Shown here piece by piece: positions 1 through 11,744 of a stretch of DNA of 64,000 nucleotides. The notes beneath the pieces are model-generated. The model saw only the letters and a program-made list of their open reading frames with translations, ran no database searches and was not told the DNA's origin. Position 1 is the first letter of the stretch. Each line of letters begins with the position of its first letter. The translations under genes were made by a program, and so were the position numbers. Source of the stretch: Piliocolobus tephrosceles (Eukaryota > Chordata > Mammalia > Primates > Cercopithecidae); assembly GCF_002776525.5 (NCBI RefSeq), contig NC_045438.1:159469920-159533919 (forward strand), written 5' to 3'.

Positions 1-717
1 ATTCCAAATTCTCTGGCTTAGTTTCCTTGTTCTCCACAAATTGGCTGGTGATATTAAAATCTTTAAGAATTGCCTTCCTGAGATACTTTTCTTGTTCAAT
101 TCTTTGGAACAAAGATTTATCTCTTAATTTTTTTTTTTTTTTTTTTTTTGGTGGGGGGTGAAGAATTAATTCCAGAACTTGATTTGGGAATGTTGAAATC
201 AACTCAGGTCTTTTGAGTTACTCCATATTCCATTCAAGGGAAGTTTCCCCTCTCCTGAATTCCCTCAGCCAAACTTTAAAGGTTTCTCAGACAGCATCAG
301 GCTACGTGAAATAGACAGAGGTGGCTGTTCAGCCCAAAGCTGCTGACCCAACTGTGGGCCATAATTCATAGCCTGAAAAGGCGGTGGGCTCAACAGCAAG
401 GACAGTGTAAAATTCCCCTTCTGAAACAGGATGATGACTTTGCCTCTGTTGTGATGTTCAGGTTACTGGCTTCACAAATGGAAGGAAAGGAAAAGGAGGG
501 TATTAGGCAAAGAAAAGTAGAACTTGAAACACTGGGGGAAATATACCTGAGATACACTTTTCTAAAGGCTTGCATATTCAGCTGCAGATGTTTTTCCATA
601 AAGCAAACCTGACGATTTTACTTCTCATTTAAGGTTTTTACCAGGTGTTAGGTTTTTGTAAAAGGAAGTCCAAACACTTTTGTGTGGCCCATACCAGGCA
701 CTTCAAAGTCTGGCTTG
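1..717. other. Non-genic unique sequence
   Basis: No gene, RNA or confidently classified repeat is visible. The only clear landmark is a run of 22 T at 128-149 followed by a short G-rich stretch. It is not attached to an Alu or L1 body on either side. Confidence 0.6.
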
Positions 718-855
718 GCCAGTCTAATACCCCAATATTTAATTAGAGGTACAAATGTTGTTTCTCTACTCAACTGGAAATGGGGAGGCCTAGTTACAAG
801 AAAGAGACAGCATTCCTTGCCCTTAGAACACTGTCTACAAGGGCAACAAATGCAT
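718..855 (+). repeat. Left arm of an inverted duplication
   Basis: This 138-bp segment matches the reverse complement of 1154-1289 at about 89 percent identity by eye, roughly 14 substitutions plus a small end gap. Both arms share landmarks such as 'caatatttaatta', 'ggtacaaat' and 'tgcccttaga'. I do not recognise the family. Part of it loosely resembles the 3' end of L2/MIR elements, so the alternative is two independent insertions of one uncatalogued repeat in opposite orientation. Confidence 0.85.
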
Positions 856-1153
856 CTCTTTCAGCCTCTCCTGGTTATCCCACACTTCACTGGGCTTTTT
901 TTTTTTTTTATTGAAAACCACTCACAATTCACCACTTCCTAGCTAGCCTTGATTGGTCCTTTCTTTTTAAATTGGAACATGCAATTTCATTTAAGAAAAT
1001 CGTATCTATAACTTAAATAAATATAAATGTATATATTTATAATTGTACATCTATGTATCCTTCACGGCCCTGTCTCTGCCAAATGCATGTGTCTGTGCTC
1101 TCTACATTCACAGACATTAGAGCGTGCTGTTAAAGTCTGTTTTGTCTGTTTTC

Positions 1154-1289
1154 ATGTCTGTTGCCCCTGCAGACAGTGCTCTAAGGGCAGGGAATACTGT
1201 CTCATCCTCGTAACTAGGCCTGTCCATTTCCAGTTCAGTAGAGAAACAATATTTGTACCTTTAATTAAATATTGGGGGATTAGACTGGC
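1154..1289 (-). repeat. Right arm of the inverted duplication
   Basis: This is the reverse-complement partner of 718-855. The two arms are separated by 298 bases (856-1153) that show no self-similarity, and together they could form a long stem. The conserved block begins at the complement of 'gccagtctaat' and ends at the complement of 'gggcaaca'. Confidence 0.85.
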
Positions 1290-1336
1290 ATTATGCTTCA
1301 GGACTAAACCACAAATTAAAAAATGATTTACTTTGT

Positions 1337-1365
1337 ACACACACACACAGACAGACACACACACC
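1337..1365. repeat. (CA)n microsatellite, interrupted
   Basis: A CA dinucleotide run interrupted by two CAGA units. It lies about 50 bases beyond the right arm of the inverted duplication. Confidence 0.9.
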
Positions 1366-1991
1366 TCAATTCTGTATTATCAAGGTTGCAGTTGCAGAGG
1401 GCAAGATAAAATTCAGCAAGAAATCTCCAACTGCCTTCTACACGAAATATGCAAAAGAAATATACAATGTGATGGATACCTTCAAAGGAAATGTGAAGTT
1501 ATTAGGCAAAAAGCACAAGATGACTATCATCAGGCACAAAACATGTGCTCCAGACGGTAGGAATGACACAGAAAAGGCAGAGCACCGAGGAAGAATGAGC
1601 TGTCAGGGAGGGCTCTGAGGAGGTGAGACCATGCGAAGGGTGAGGGGATGCATGGAGGAAGATCCGGGGGCGGAATCTAAGGACATCACTGCCCAGTCAG
1701 CAGCTGGGAGAGAAAGATACAAGGGACACCTTTTAAGGAAAGGACATCCAATTCCAGATGGAAATCTTGTCAGTCAATATTGACCTTATGACCTTTGACC
1801 TTCAAGCTTTCTTGTTCTCCCACTGTCATACTTTTTAAAATGACGAATCATGAAGTATAGACAAATGCCTGGAGAGAAAAATCACATTTTAGACTAAAAC
1901 TCAAAAGCATTCGTAGTAGAAACTACTTAATACTGGTTGTGACATTTTTATGAGAATAGGCCCCAGATTCTCTAAATTTGTCTACTGGACT
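1366..1991. other. Non-genic unique sequence
   Basis: No supported feature. A 75-codon open frame at 1333-1560 starts inside the CA microsatellite and shows no domain, so it is not called. Confidence 0.5.
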
Positions 1992-2310
1992 CTTTTTTTG
2001 TCAAACTTTTATCTTAAGTTCAGGGATACAAGTTCAAGTTTGTTACATAGGTAAACTTGTCATGGGAGTTTGTTGTACAAATTATTTCCTCACCCCCAGG
2101 TATTAAGCCGAGTACCCATCAGTTATTTTTCCTTATCCTCTCCCTCTTCCCACCTGCCACCCTCCACCAGGCCCCAGTGTGTGTTGTTCCCCATTGTGTG
2201 TCCATGTGTCCTCATTGTTTAGCTCCCACTTATAAGTGGGAACATGCAGTATTTGGTATTCTGTTCCTGCGTCAGTTTGCTAAGGATAATGGCCTTTAGC
2301 TTCACCCATG
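1992..2310 (-). mobile_element. L1 3' end fragment, antisense (L1MA/L1PB-like)
   Basis: The plus strand reads as the reverse complement of the end of L1 ORF2 and the 3' UTR. Landmarks are 'ttgttacataggta', 'gctcccacttataagtgg', 'gaacatgcagtatttgg' and 'tcctgcgtcagtttgct'. The AT-rich variant around 'caggtattaagcc' fits older L1MA/L1PB copies better than young L1PA. The element is a short remnant with no coding capacity. Confidence 0.9.
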
Positions 2311-3806
2311 ACTCTTCCTATCATGCCATTCGAATAAATCTGTTGTTTCCTTTCTCCTCATATTGAAAAAGATGAATTGAGCTTGAAGTTGCAGGGTAGG
2401 GTGAGGAACTTGCATAGAGAAAAAAGAGTGCATCTTTATTTTCTCTAATTTTTGAAGTTCCCATTGATTATGAGAGCAGGCAACAAGACACAGTAGTATT
2501 AGCAATACTGTGACTTTCTTGCCAGTAGAAGTCATAAGGAGCCTATCCTATTGGAGTTGTTGAAGCTATCTGAAAATATCACCAACGCCCATCACCACTT
2601 TGAGATTATACTTGTTATTAGAGTCCCCTCACAGATACTCTAATTGAATGCATTAATGAAGATGTGTACATACAAATACATCTTTTCTTAACTATTTCAG
2701 CATAACTGATTTCCTTTGTATTCTCATCTATTTTATTTTATACCTTTAAGGTATGGTTCTGAGAAGGGCGCCAAGGTCCTCTGAAGGCTGTCCAAGGGGC
2801 CGTGCACAGATGCATGGAGAGCTCCTGACTAACGTCTATTACATAGGACTGATAGTGGTACCTCCGTCACAGGTGTGCTTGCGATGATTATATATGCGAA
2901 TTCATATCAACTTCTTGGAATAGTAGCTTGAGACATAGCTCCTAATAACCATTACTTCCTATTTTCCGTATCATCACAAGGAAGGCAGAGTCCTGAAGCA
3001 GCTAATGCTGCCCTTTGAAAGCCATGCAAATTCACTAGAACCCTCCAACATCCTTAGAAAGAAAACCTAAAAGGGGACTGTGACATGATATCAGGCAGTG
3101 CATATGTAAATATACATAAATGATTACCAAGAGATAGTTTGCCACTCATCTGTTAAAAAGAAATCACCTTCTTCATCAATTGTTTCAAAACAAACCTTTT
3201 TGATTCCCCCTACTAGTGACAAAACCTGTCAGACAAAGCAAGGTAATAAAAAAAAAAATGTATAGTGCTATCGTGAAAAGTGAGCATACAATTTCTTTTA
3301 TTTATCCTATTGTTTTTATCACTTCAAGTTCTGTTTTTTTCCACTCGTTTGTTGTCATAGTTGAGAAATTTAGCATTTCGCCTAACATGTTTCACGTGAT
3401 GAATTATTAAAAATCTTTTACCGCTGGACAACCTCACTGTGGTATAGGGTGTTTTGTTTAGTTTTGTTTTGTTATGTTCCTTAAAAAAATTACCTCTTGT
3501 TTTGCTGTGAGGGGAGACAGCTAATGAAAAATGGCCCAGAATTATTGTGAAACAATTGTCTGTAGTGTAATCAAGTCTGTTCTGCCCTCCAACTACTCCA
3601 GGATATAATGATACATGTATCATTAAGCAGCTGCTATGGATGCCTGAGGAAACTGGTAGAAATTTGTACCTATTGTTTTCCTTTCTCCAGCCTCCTTTCC
3701 CAAACATCACCCATGTTCTCTCATTTCCCTCATGCTTTTTGGAATACGGCTGCAAAACTTTTGTGAAATACAATCATGTATCTTCACACTTACACAAATT
3801 TGTGCA
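2311..3806. other. Non-genic unique sequence
   Basis: No repeat or exon is recognised. A minus-strand open frame at 2302-2535 begins with a signal-peptide-like stretch (see findings) but has a weak start context and no visible partner exons. TTTTG-rich sequence occurs near 3450-3475. The remainder is ordinary AT-rich sequence. Confidence 0.5.
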
Positions 3807-3831
3807 TACACACACAGACACACACACACAC
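3807..3831. repeat. (CA)n microsatellite, interrupted
   Basis: CA repeats broken by CAGA and flanked by ordinary AT-rich sequence. Confidence 0.9.
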
Positions 3832-4060
3832 GCTTCCTTTTCAAAAAGCAAATCGTACAGTAAAAATTTTCTTTCTTCTGGTAACTTTTTGTAATTATGC
3901 AATGCATAAAGTAAGCTTTTAAGGATGGTGATTTTTAACACAGAAAGCAGGGGTCAAGGGAGAATGTATGACTAATGTTTAATTAGAACAAGCTTCCAAA
4001 ATAAAGCAATTATTTGTTTAACGGCTGCTAAATTTTATGTAGCAGAAGGGCTCAAGCTTG

Positions 4061-4116
4061 ATCTCTCTCTTTCCCTCGCTCTCTCTTTTTGTGTGTGTTT
4101 GTGTGTGTGTGTGTTT
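4061..4116. repeat. (TC)n-(TG)n compound microsatellite
   Basis: A pyrimidine run of CT units changes into interrupted TG units. The strand asymmetry is strong over about 55 bases. Confidence 0.85.
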
Positions 4117-7100
4117 CTGGTCATCAGGCATTTCTAAATAGGGCTCAAAGCTGCATTCTTACTACCACAGTCCTCCAACTCACAGGCAGAGCAGAACAGA
4201 TTTGCCCAACAGCCACCTTCATGATAATAAGGTGATATCACAGTATTTACAAGCATTGGCATTCATCTTTCATTTTCTGCCGTGATTTCCATCATTTCGA
4301 TGTTGCATAAAGAAGAACCGTAGGAAAGAGTGGGTTATAAGACAGTTTCATTTGTAGGAGATTCTCCTTTCATAGGATATAACATAAAACTCATAGATCA
4401 AGAGGTTTTCCATTGAATGTTTTCTATTTGCCTATATTTTTGATGTCATAACAGGTCCACAATCAATCCGACATGCTGGCTATAACTAACATATGGCTAA
4501 AACATGTTGTTCTATTGTGTCATGCAATTAATACAGCATATTAATAGATAAACAACTAAAAGCTGTAACCTTAGTTTAGTGAAATAACAAATTAACATGT
4601 TGTTAATAGAACTGCTACATGGCCCTGCCAGTAGAGAGCATTCTATGTCATATTTGTGCATAAATGTATTTTGGGACAATTAGAATTATCCTGGGGCAGA
4701 TTTAACTTGTGCATTTTATATTTGTGTTCTGTATCTGCAACGAAAGTACACCTATGATGTGCATTCAAGTGCCTTTTCATTGCTATAAATGTATGCCCAA
4801 ACTAACATGATTTGCCTTTCAGCCATATAAAAACAGCAATCCATTCAAACAATAAATTAGAACTGAACAGTAATACACACTTGAGACAATACAGGAAACA
4901 GGACAGTCTTTTAAATGATTTTTATGCTGTCCAATAATTTTCAAACCTGTACATGGACAAATGGAAATCTTCCCAACATGTAATTTAATTTTGAAGTAAA
5001 ATTCAATGTAAAGAATGGAGCAGAGCCAGATGTGTTCAGCTACATTCTCCTGAACTACAATTACTGTCCTCATGTAGGATCCCACTAAAGAGAGCATAGT
5101 ATGTGTTCACATATCCAGCATCAGAAATTACCACAAGAAATACTAGTTCATTATCATATTTAAATAGGTTTCACTAATAAGAACTACAGGGCTATTAACC
5201 CAACTAAATAAAGTAAATATTTAGACTTGGAATACAGATGAGTCAAAAAATTGGCTTTAATACTTTTAGAAATCAGAGTGCTACAGTGGAAGGTACTCAC
5301 TTCAACTTGTAACCCTAAGACCAGAAAACTAAGGGAGAACAGGGGTTGGGATGGAAAATGGTGTCAGAAGCATCTCTGTTCCAGTATGTTCCCTGGTCAT
5401 GGTCCGAGGAAGATGTTCAGTCTTCAGAAGAGATTCACTGTGCACCATTCCATCATCTCTCAGTTTATTCAAGAGATCAACCAAGCCTTCAGCATAGATC
5501 ATCCATGCTTCCCGTTCAGAGCTCAGAGCCATGCATCACTGCTGATGAAGCCAGACTTCTGCAGCAGCAGTGCCACACTGCTCTGAGTAGCTAGGTCCTT
5601 GAGGTGCTACTTCTCCTGTGTCGTGAGAACTGTCCTTCCTATCTGTACCTTCTCTGACTCACATTCTGGGTAGCACTAAATACCCTCCAAGGGTGCAGGG
5701 GAGAAGGGATGCTGGGGCACCATCACTCCTTCTTAAAATAGTCTCACTTCCTCCTATTTCAAAGCATATTATCTCCTTAACAGGACTCGTGATCACTTGC
5801 TTTGAAATTTGCATTGACATCTAGGCCTCTACAAAACATAAATGTGTTATAAAATAACAAGGTTTAAAACTACTATCATAAAATAAAACATAACTATACG
5901 TGGAGCACAGTATAGTAGTCAGAGTCCCTATATCTTGATGTTTTCTGGATGTGAAGTCTTACAGTAAGACTCTTAGATAGTCAAAGTTAAAACTTAAGGA
6001 AAAGTACATAATTCAGCTGGACTTTGAGCCAAAGGGATGAGCTTCAAGTTTCATGCTGCAGGTGGATAGGCATTTTTGAAGATTTGTATTCCAAATCTGT
6101 TCAAAACTTTATTTAGCTGAACAACCAAGGGGTTCAACATATATGAATAAACTTGAAACTTTACTGATGCAGCAAAGTTTTGATAAATATCAATCAAACA
6201 TCTATTTTTTTAAAAGATGAGAAATGATAAATCTCCCAATATCCTCCTTGATTATGTTCTGTCATTGTGACCATCTCATGGGAAAGAATACAGGTTCTAG
6301 AATAGAAATCAACCAGGAAATTCATCAAATTAATATTTTAGTATTGTAACTGACTTCAAGAATTTTCTAAAACAATGGATTTCAATAGAAAGGAAAAAAA
6401 AAAGCACCCAAGTGTACTATTTCAAATATATACATCTATTTTCCAAAAATTATTGAATGGTAATAGAACTGGAATGATGCCCTGAACCAAACCTCATCTA
6501 GCCCTCGCTCTCATTCTGCCAAAATCTAGGTTCCAAACTCTAAAAGTAAAATCAGTAACAGCAGGCTTTAGTCGGCTTTCTCTCTTCCTGAAACCTACTG
6601 AAAGACAATGGAATTCTCTGTCAAATTAGTTGGCATGCCATTTAGATGTTAGTAGAAAAATCTTAATGCTAAAATATATCAACATTCAATCTTTTATGGT
6701 TTGTGGGAATGGAAAAACAAACACCAAATAAGTCCTGGTATTTGAACCACAGCAGGATAGGACATTTATAAAATTCTCCCAAGGAGGCAATTTGACAAAG
6801 ACCAAAGAGGGCAAAGAAGTTAGTCTAGGAACCAGGGTATGTCTGTGGCAAAGAGTGCCATCAGGAAGGCTTTGCACTCATCATAGAATTCATTGCACGT
6901 CGTCCCAGATGAAAAGCTGTATTTGTAGACAAATGGTACATTTCAGAGAAATTACATCTACTATAGCTATGCAAGAGTTTCAATCCAACTCACCTAAGAA
7001 ATCATGAATTTTAGTACTTTTTCATGCAATCAATAAAAATTGTAGAAAGTGGAACTTGGGACTGCATATTAATCTTGCATCCAGCTCCTTCCTAGCTTTC

Positions 7101-7239
7101 AACAGCAACTATTCATCTTGTTGAGCCTATAGAAGTGATTTGTTTCATCTGTACACTCCATGCACAGCTAAATATAAAATCAACTTCTATTTAACAAAGT
7201 GGACTAACAGCATGAGGCCTATCAGGGTAGCCTGCAACC
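4117..7239. other. Non-genic unique sequence, AT-rich
   Basis: No interspersed repeat or exon could be supported over about 3 kb. A pair of overlapping short frames lies near 5250-5600 on both strands. One minus-strand frame (5329-5532) continues upstream past a single stop, but I recognise no protein. The segment 4500-4620 is rich in TTAAT/ATTAA motifs. Confidence 0.5.
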
Positions 7240-7700
7240 TTGGTGTAACATTGCAAATGCCTGCAACATGTCAGCACTGAAGCCAAGCCATTAGAATGTT
7301 GCTTAATAATGAAGCCGTATTGATAGGTTGACTAATAGGAATTTTCCATCATAAGTTGCTGACAGACCTGGCTCTGATTTGGTTTCCAAGTGCTTCAACA
7401 ACTATTTCTCAATGCCTTGAAGTTTTTCAATTACTTAATCCACTTACTGGAAATCAAGTTAAAATTATCTATTAAGCAAATGACTCATTCTCCTTCAGCT
7501 AAATGAGGAGGGCAAATAGACTTCACCTTTTTAAAAAAGTGAATTCTGCCCTGGTCTGTGTTTTACAAGTCTTCATCTATTTGGCTGTTATTGCACTTAA
7601 TAAATGGGGCCCAGACCATTGGCAAGCATAAAAACAGATTGGAATGTTGGATGTCCCCATCAAAGTCTATTTAACTTCCATGGAAAGGAAGAATAGATCC
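7240..7700. other. Repeat-free block, possible conserved noncoding element
   Basis: The stretch has no recognisable repeat, few homopolymers and several homeodomain-type TAAT cores ('cttaataatga', 'gactaatagg', 'aattacttaatcc'). That is compatible with a developmental enhancer but not diagnostic. Conservation cannot be judged from one sequence. Confidence 0.25.
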
Positions 7701-7965
7701 CAATCATTGTTACCCCGCAAAAATTCATCTGAGCTTTCTAAATTCTGTTTCACATTCCCCTAATTCCAGCATAGTCACCCACTGTCACATATATGTCCAA
7801 GTGCCTGTGTGTGATGCCTGTGCACATACACACACACAGAGACACCATCCAGCTTTGATTCTTGGCCATTTTTCTTAGCAAAATGGTCAGTGCCAACTAG
7901 GATCCTAAAGATACGGGTTTTTGTGCCAGACTAGATTGATTTCGGAGTGACAATTTTAAGTAAGT

Positions 7966-8007
7966 GTGAGGATATTAGTAGCAGTTGTGAGGATATTAGT
8001 AGCAGTT
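7966..8007. repeat. 21-bp tandem duplication, two perfect copies
   Basis: Positions 7966-7986 and 7987-8007 are identical. The unit starts 'gtgaggatatt' and ends 'agtagcagtt'. It lies immediately upstream of the old LTR-like element. Confidence 0.95.
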
Positions 8008-8012
8008 AATTA

Positions 8013-8398
8013 CAGCTTTTGTAACAAATCACTCTGAAACGTGGTGACTTACGACAACCATCATTTATTTTTTCTCACCATCCTGTGGGTTCCCTGGGAG
8101 TCCCTTTGCTGATTCTTCTTGTGCTCACTCATGTGGCTACGTACAGTAGCTTGAGGTTGGGAGGTTCAAGATGGCCTTGATTACATGCCTGGCCTTGGTG
8201 CCAGCCTTTGGCTGTGGCATTTTGGTTTGGTTTCTATCCACATGGTGCCTTTTCTCCTGATAGACTGGACTGGCTTCCCTACATGGTGGCATTCAGAGTG
8301 GCATCCGAAGAGATTAAAGAGGTGAAAGCCACAGGCTTTCTAAGTTCATTCTAAGTCTCAGGTCTGGACATGGAAGTTGTACCATGATGTTTCTGTCA
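8013..8398 (-). mobile_element. Old LTR-like repeat (MaLR/ERVL type), first part
   Basis: The sequence reads 'acttac-gacaacc-tcatttatt', then 'cctgtgggtt', 'gtgctcactcatgtggct' and 'caagatggcc'. This is the pattern of an ancient mammalian LTR-like family in antisense. It stops at the T-run of an Alu and resumes at 8706. The subfamily is not certain; MLT1-class is my best guess. Confidence 0.5.
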
Positions 8399-8705
8399 TT
8401 TTTTTTTTTTTTTTTTTTTTTTTTTGAGACAGAGTTCCACTCTTCTTGCCTAGGCTGGAGTGCAATGGCATGATTTTGGCTCACTGCAACCTCCGCCTTC
8501 CACATTCAAACAATTCTCCTGCCTCAGCCGCACAAGTAGCTGGGATTACAGGCTTGAGCCACCATGCCCAGCTAATTTTTGTATTTTTTGTAGAGACGGG
8601 GTTTCTTCATGTTGGTCAGGCTGGTCTTGAACTCCTGTCCTCAAGTGATCCACCCACCTCGGCATCCCAAAGTGCTGGGATTATAGGCGTGAGCCCTCAT
8701 CCCCA
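8399..8705 (-). mobile_element. AluS: Alu element, full length, antisense (AluS-like)
   Basis: A 27-base T-run (8399-8425) is followed by the antisense Alu body: 'gagacagagttccactctt', 'tgggattacaggcttgagcc', 'gtagagacggggtttc' and 'caaagtgctgggattatagg'. Imperfect target-site duplications flank it ('ttctgtcat' and 'ttttgtcat'). It inserted into the older LTR-like element. Confidence 0.97.
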
Positions 8706-8875
8706 CTTTTGTCATATTCTCTCTGCCAAAGCCATCAGAAAGCCAGCCCACGTTCAAGAAATGGGACAGCAACCTCACCACTGGATGAAGCAGCAAAAAC
8801 ATATCACAAAAGGGAGTGGATTCAAGGGTGGAAGAAATCTGTGGTCATATTTTTCAAATGACAGCAATATGGAAG
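8706..8875 (-). mobile_element. Old LTR-like repeat, second part
   Basis: This continues the 8013-8398 element after the Alu. Landmarks are 'gccagcccacgttcaag', 'aaaagggagtgga' and 'gtggtcatatttttcaaatg', which match the far end of the same antisense family. Confidence 0.45.
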
Positions 8876-9744
8876 TTGAAGGTACGTTTTCCTGAGCAAG
8901 ATGCACTGCTCGGCCATTTCCCCTTGTTGGTGGTGGAAAGAAGTGGAAAATGCCACTGTCTTTTCACATCTTTTCCTATGATGTGGCTCCCCTGTGCTTA
9001 TTAGAGATTGGCTATTTAAAGTTCTTCCCACTGGAGAGAGCTCTGGTGTGTCCTCAAGAGGAATTTGAGTACAATTAGAGGCTTGCATGCCTGTCTTTAA
9101 TTAAGGGTAGGAATGGAGCACTTAGCACAGGCCCTGTCACCTAGAAGCTGTTTAATACAGAATAAGTAAATAAGGAAAAGATGGGCTTACCATAGAGAAA
9201 ACTTACTGACCCTTTCTTTCCCTGATAGTTAATTTTTCAGAGACAATACTTATATTTATCAGAATCAGATTCAAAAACATGTATTAAGTAGCCATTATGT
9301 GGTCCAGTAGGGTTCTGTGCATTTTGATGTTCATTACCTCACTTTTATCCAAAAGGCCAACCTGACCATGGACATTGATGGAGACAGCTAAGAGGAAGAA
9401 AAGTCTGAGGAATTATTTCTCTGGCCCTGAATACATTAGAACCTCTCCAATCTGCTCATTTTGTATTCAGAGTTGCCATCGAACCATCAGTCCCAACATG
9501 CAATTCCATTCCAGGGCTATTTTTGTGATTGCATTTTATTGCTTTTTATGTTAATATAGGAAGATACTAAATTTATCCCACACTACCTTAACATTCTGCG
9601 AAATATTTTTCCTTCATCTTGACTTTTCATTTAAAAAATTAACTGTTTGTTTGCTGAGAACATTATACTATAAGATGTATTAATCGTTGAAGGCTGTCTT
9701 TCCCATGATAAAATGTAAATATTCCACATGAAGAATTTAGAAAT
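8876..9744. other. Non-genic unique sequence with an L2/MIR 3' relic
   Basis: Mostly unrecognised. At about 9110-9170 'gagcacttagcacaggccctg' followed by 'taatacagaataagtaaata' resembles the 3' end shared by L2 and MIR elements in plus orientation. Confidence in that relic is low. Confidence 0.4.
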
Positions 9745-10072
9745 GGCCAGATGTCATGGCTTGGGCCTGCAATCCCAGCACCCTTGGATGGGAGGATCAC
9801 TTGAGCTCAAGAGTGTGAGACTAATCTGGGAAACATAGGGTGACCCCTGTCCCTAGAATAAATTTTAAAAATATATTATCTGGGTGTGCTGATGTGTGCC
9901 TGTAGTCCCAGCTCCTCAGGAGTCTTAGGTGAGAGGATCGTTTGAACCCAGGAGGTGAAGCAGTAGTGAGCCAGGCTGCACTGAACCATGATCACGTCAC
10001 TGCCCTCCAACCTGGGCAACAGAGTGAGACCCTGTTTGAAAAATAAAAATTAAAAAAAAGGAAAAAGAAAAT
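9745..10072 (+). mobile_element. AluJ: Alu element, full length (AluJ-like, diverged)
   Basis: Begins 'ggccagatgtcatggcttg' and ends in an A-rich tail with GGAAAAAG interruptions. Markers of an old AluJ are 'ggatcacttgagctcaagag' and heavy CpG decay. The middle A-rich linker and the right arm ('ctgtagtcccagctcctc') are both present. Confidence 0.93.
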
Positions 10073-10980
10073 AATTGAGGATAATTGCCACTCTTAACTC
10101 AGTGGAATGTCAAATTAAAGAGCAATATTTTATGTATACACCAAAAGAAATTAAATCTAAGTGTTTTAGTGGGTGAAGAGGGAGTAGAATACAGAGATAA
10201 AGCTCTCTTAAAAGAAACTCACCACTGGAAACCATTGATAAAGAGAGAGAGAGAGAAATAATTTTTTAAGGAACCTAAAACAAGAGAGAACTTTTTAAGA
10301 ATATAATTTTTATTACATCAGTTACTTACTTCAGATGTGTCTGTCTCAGGGAACTAGAAGACAGAACCATAAAATATTTCCATGTGGGGAAAGCACTGTT
10401 CTGCTTTTGTTTGTGACTATCGAGAAACTCATTGGTTGGTTACACATGAAAACAGCACTGCCAAAAGATGTTGAAACAAAATGACAATTAGTATGTGCTC
10501 AACTCACTTCAAAGAGACTGAAGTTTACATTAAAATTTCCCAAGTATTAGCTATTTACATTTTTAAGACTTTTTCTTAAGAACTGGAAAATTAAAAAATT
10601 AAAAAAAAAACACCATGAGGTAATCAAAATCAATACCTTACATGATCCCTAAAAGTGATCTGATGACAAGCGTAGTTTATAAAACTCCAGGGAATGTGGT
10701 CTCTGTAGCAGTTGACTCCTTCATGCTGCAGTAACTGAAGGTTCCTGGTTTCTAGAGAAACCAAACAGATGCAAGTTATGTAATCAAGTTAATACGTATT
10801 GTGAGCCCACAAGGTATGGAGCTTAAGTAAACGTGTGCAGATCTCACGTACAGGAGCAGCTGTGGTTGCCTTACAACCTCTTTGTTTAATGGGGAGTGAA
10901 AAAGCCACACACATCTACAACTGATACTAGAAGATAAAATATTCTAGGGAGGCATTCTACAGATAAAATACTTTACTTTT
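10073..10980. other. Non-genic unique sequence
   Basis: No supported feature. It contains a short AGAGAG run near 10241-10256 and A-rich patches near 10590-10610. The last 13 bases (10968-10980) are the target-site duplication of the Alu that follows. Confidence 0.5.
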
Positions 10981-11273
10981 GGCTGAGTGTGGTGGCTCAC
11001 GCTTATAATCCCAGCACTTTGGGAGGCTGAAGCAGGTGGATCACCTGAGGTCAAGAGTTCAAGACCAGCCTGGCCAACATGGCAAAACCCCGTCTCTGCT
11101 AAAACTACAAAAATTAGCTAGGCATGGTGGCACACACCTGTATTCCCAACTACTCAGGAGGCTGAGGCAGGAGAATCACTTGAACCTGGGAGGCGGAGGT
11201 TGCAGTGAGCTGAGATGGCACCATGGCATTCCAGCCTGGGCAACAAGAGTGAAAGTTCGTCTCAAAAAAAAAG
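10981..11273 (+). mobile_element. AluS: Alu element, full length (AluS-like)
   Basis: Begins 'ggctgagtgtggtggctcac' and ends with a short A-tail. Flanking 13-bp target-site duplications are 10968-10980 ('atactttactttt') and 11274-11286 (one mismatch). The left arm has 'tcacctgaggtcaagagttc', typical of AluS. Confidence 0.97.
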
Positions 11274-11558
11274 ATAGTTTACTTTTAATTGCATATAACA
11301 TAGGTTTACCTTCTGATATTTAATATTTTATTATCTAGTGACTAATTCTATTATAATGATGTCAGAGGTAAGTTGAATGCTGTTTAAGGAAGTTAGTGTG
11401 TGTCTTATCCCTACAGATTGTGTCTTATCTATGATGTTTTAATGAAGAATTTTATGAAATTTTAGAATAGGAAGAAGAAGAATGCCCTGACCTTTATTAG
11501 ATGGAAAATGCATTAATATATTAACAACTTAATGAAACACCATGGCCATCAGCTCAAG

Positions 11559-11738
11559 CATTGGTGTCCAAACTTACCTGTGTTCCAAATCACCTGGAGG
11601 CCTTGTTAACAGAGCTCCTGGGTCCCATTTCTAAAGGTTCTGTATTCAATAGGCCTGGAATGAGGCAGGACTTTGTATTTCTAACAAATTGGTGATACAA
11701 ATGCAATTGGTCTGAGGAGCAATCTTTGAGAACCACTA
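11559..11738 (-). mobile_element. MER5A-like DNA transposon remnant (hAT-Charlie)
   Basis: Starts 'cattggtgtccaaactt' and ends 'tttgagaaccacta', which are near-complementary termini of the MER5 type. The interior has 'aatcacctggaggccttgtta' and 'tttgtatttctaacaa'. It is non-autonomous and has no coding capacity. The two ends are diverged but recognisable. Confidence 0.8.
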
Positions 11739-11744
11739 GACTAG

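Noticed and set aside
682..942. Similar open frames on opposite strands at 682-942 and 1152-1364
   Set aside because: The shared peptide is a consequence of the inverted DNA duplication. No coding constraint is evident.
5329..5640. Possible processed pseudogene on the minus strand
   Set aside because: A 67-codon frame continues upstream with one stop, but I recognise no parent protein. There is no poly-A tail or target duplication, and the opposite strand is equally open.
8446..8895. 149-codon plus-strand frame
   Set aside because: It is mainly the antisense Alu at 8399-8705 read through into the old LTR-like repeat. The 'LPRLECNGMILAHCNLRLP' type peptide is the standard Alu translation.
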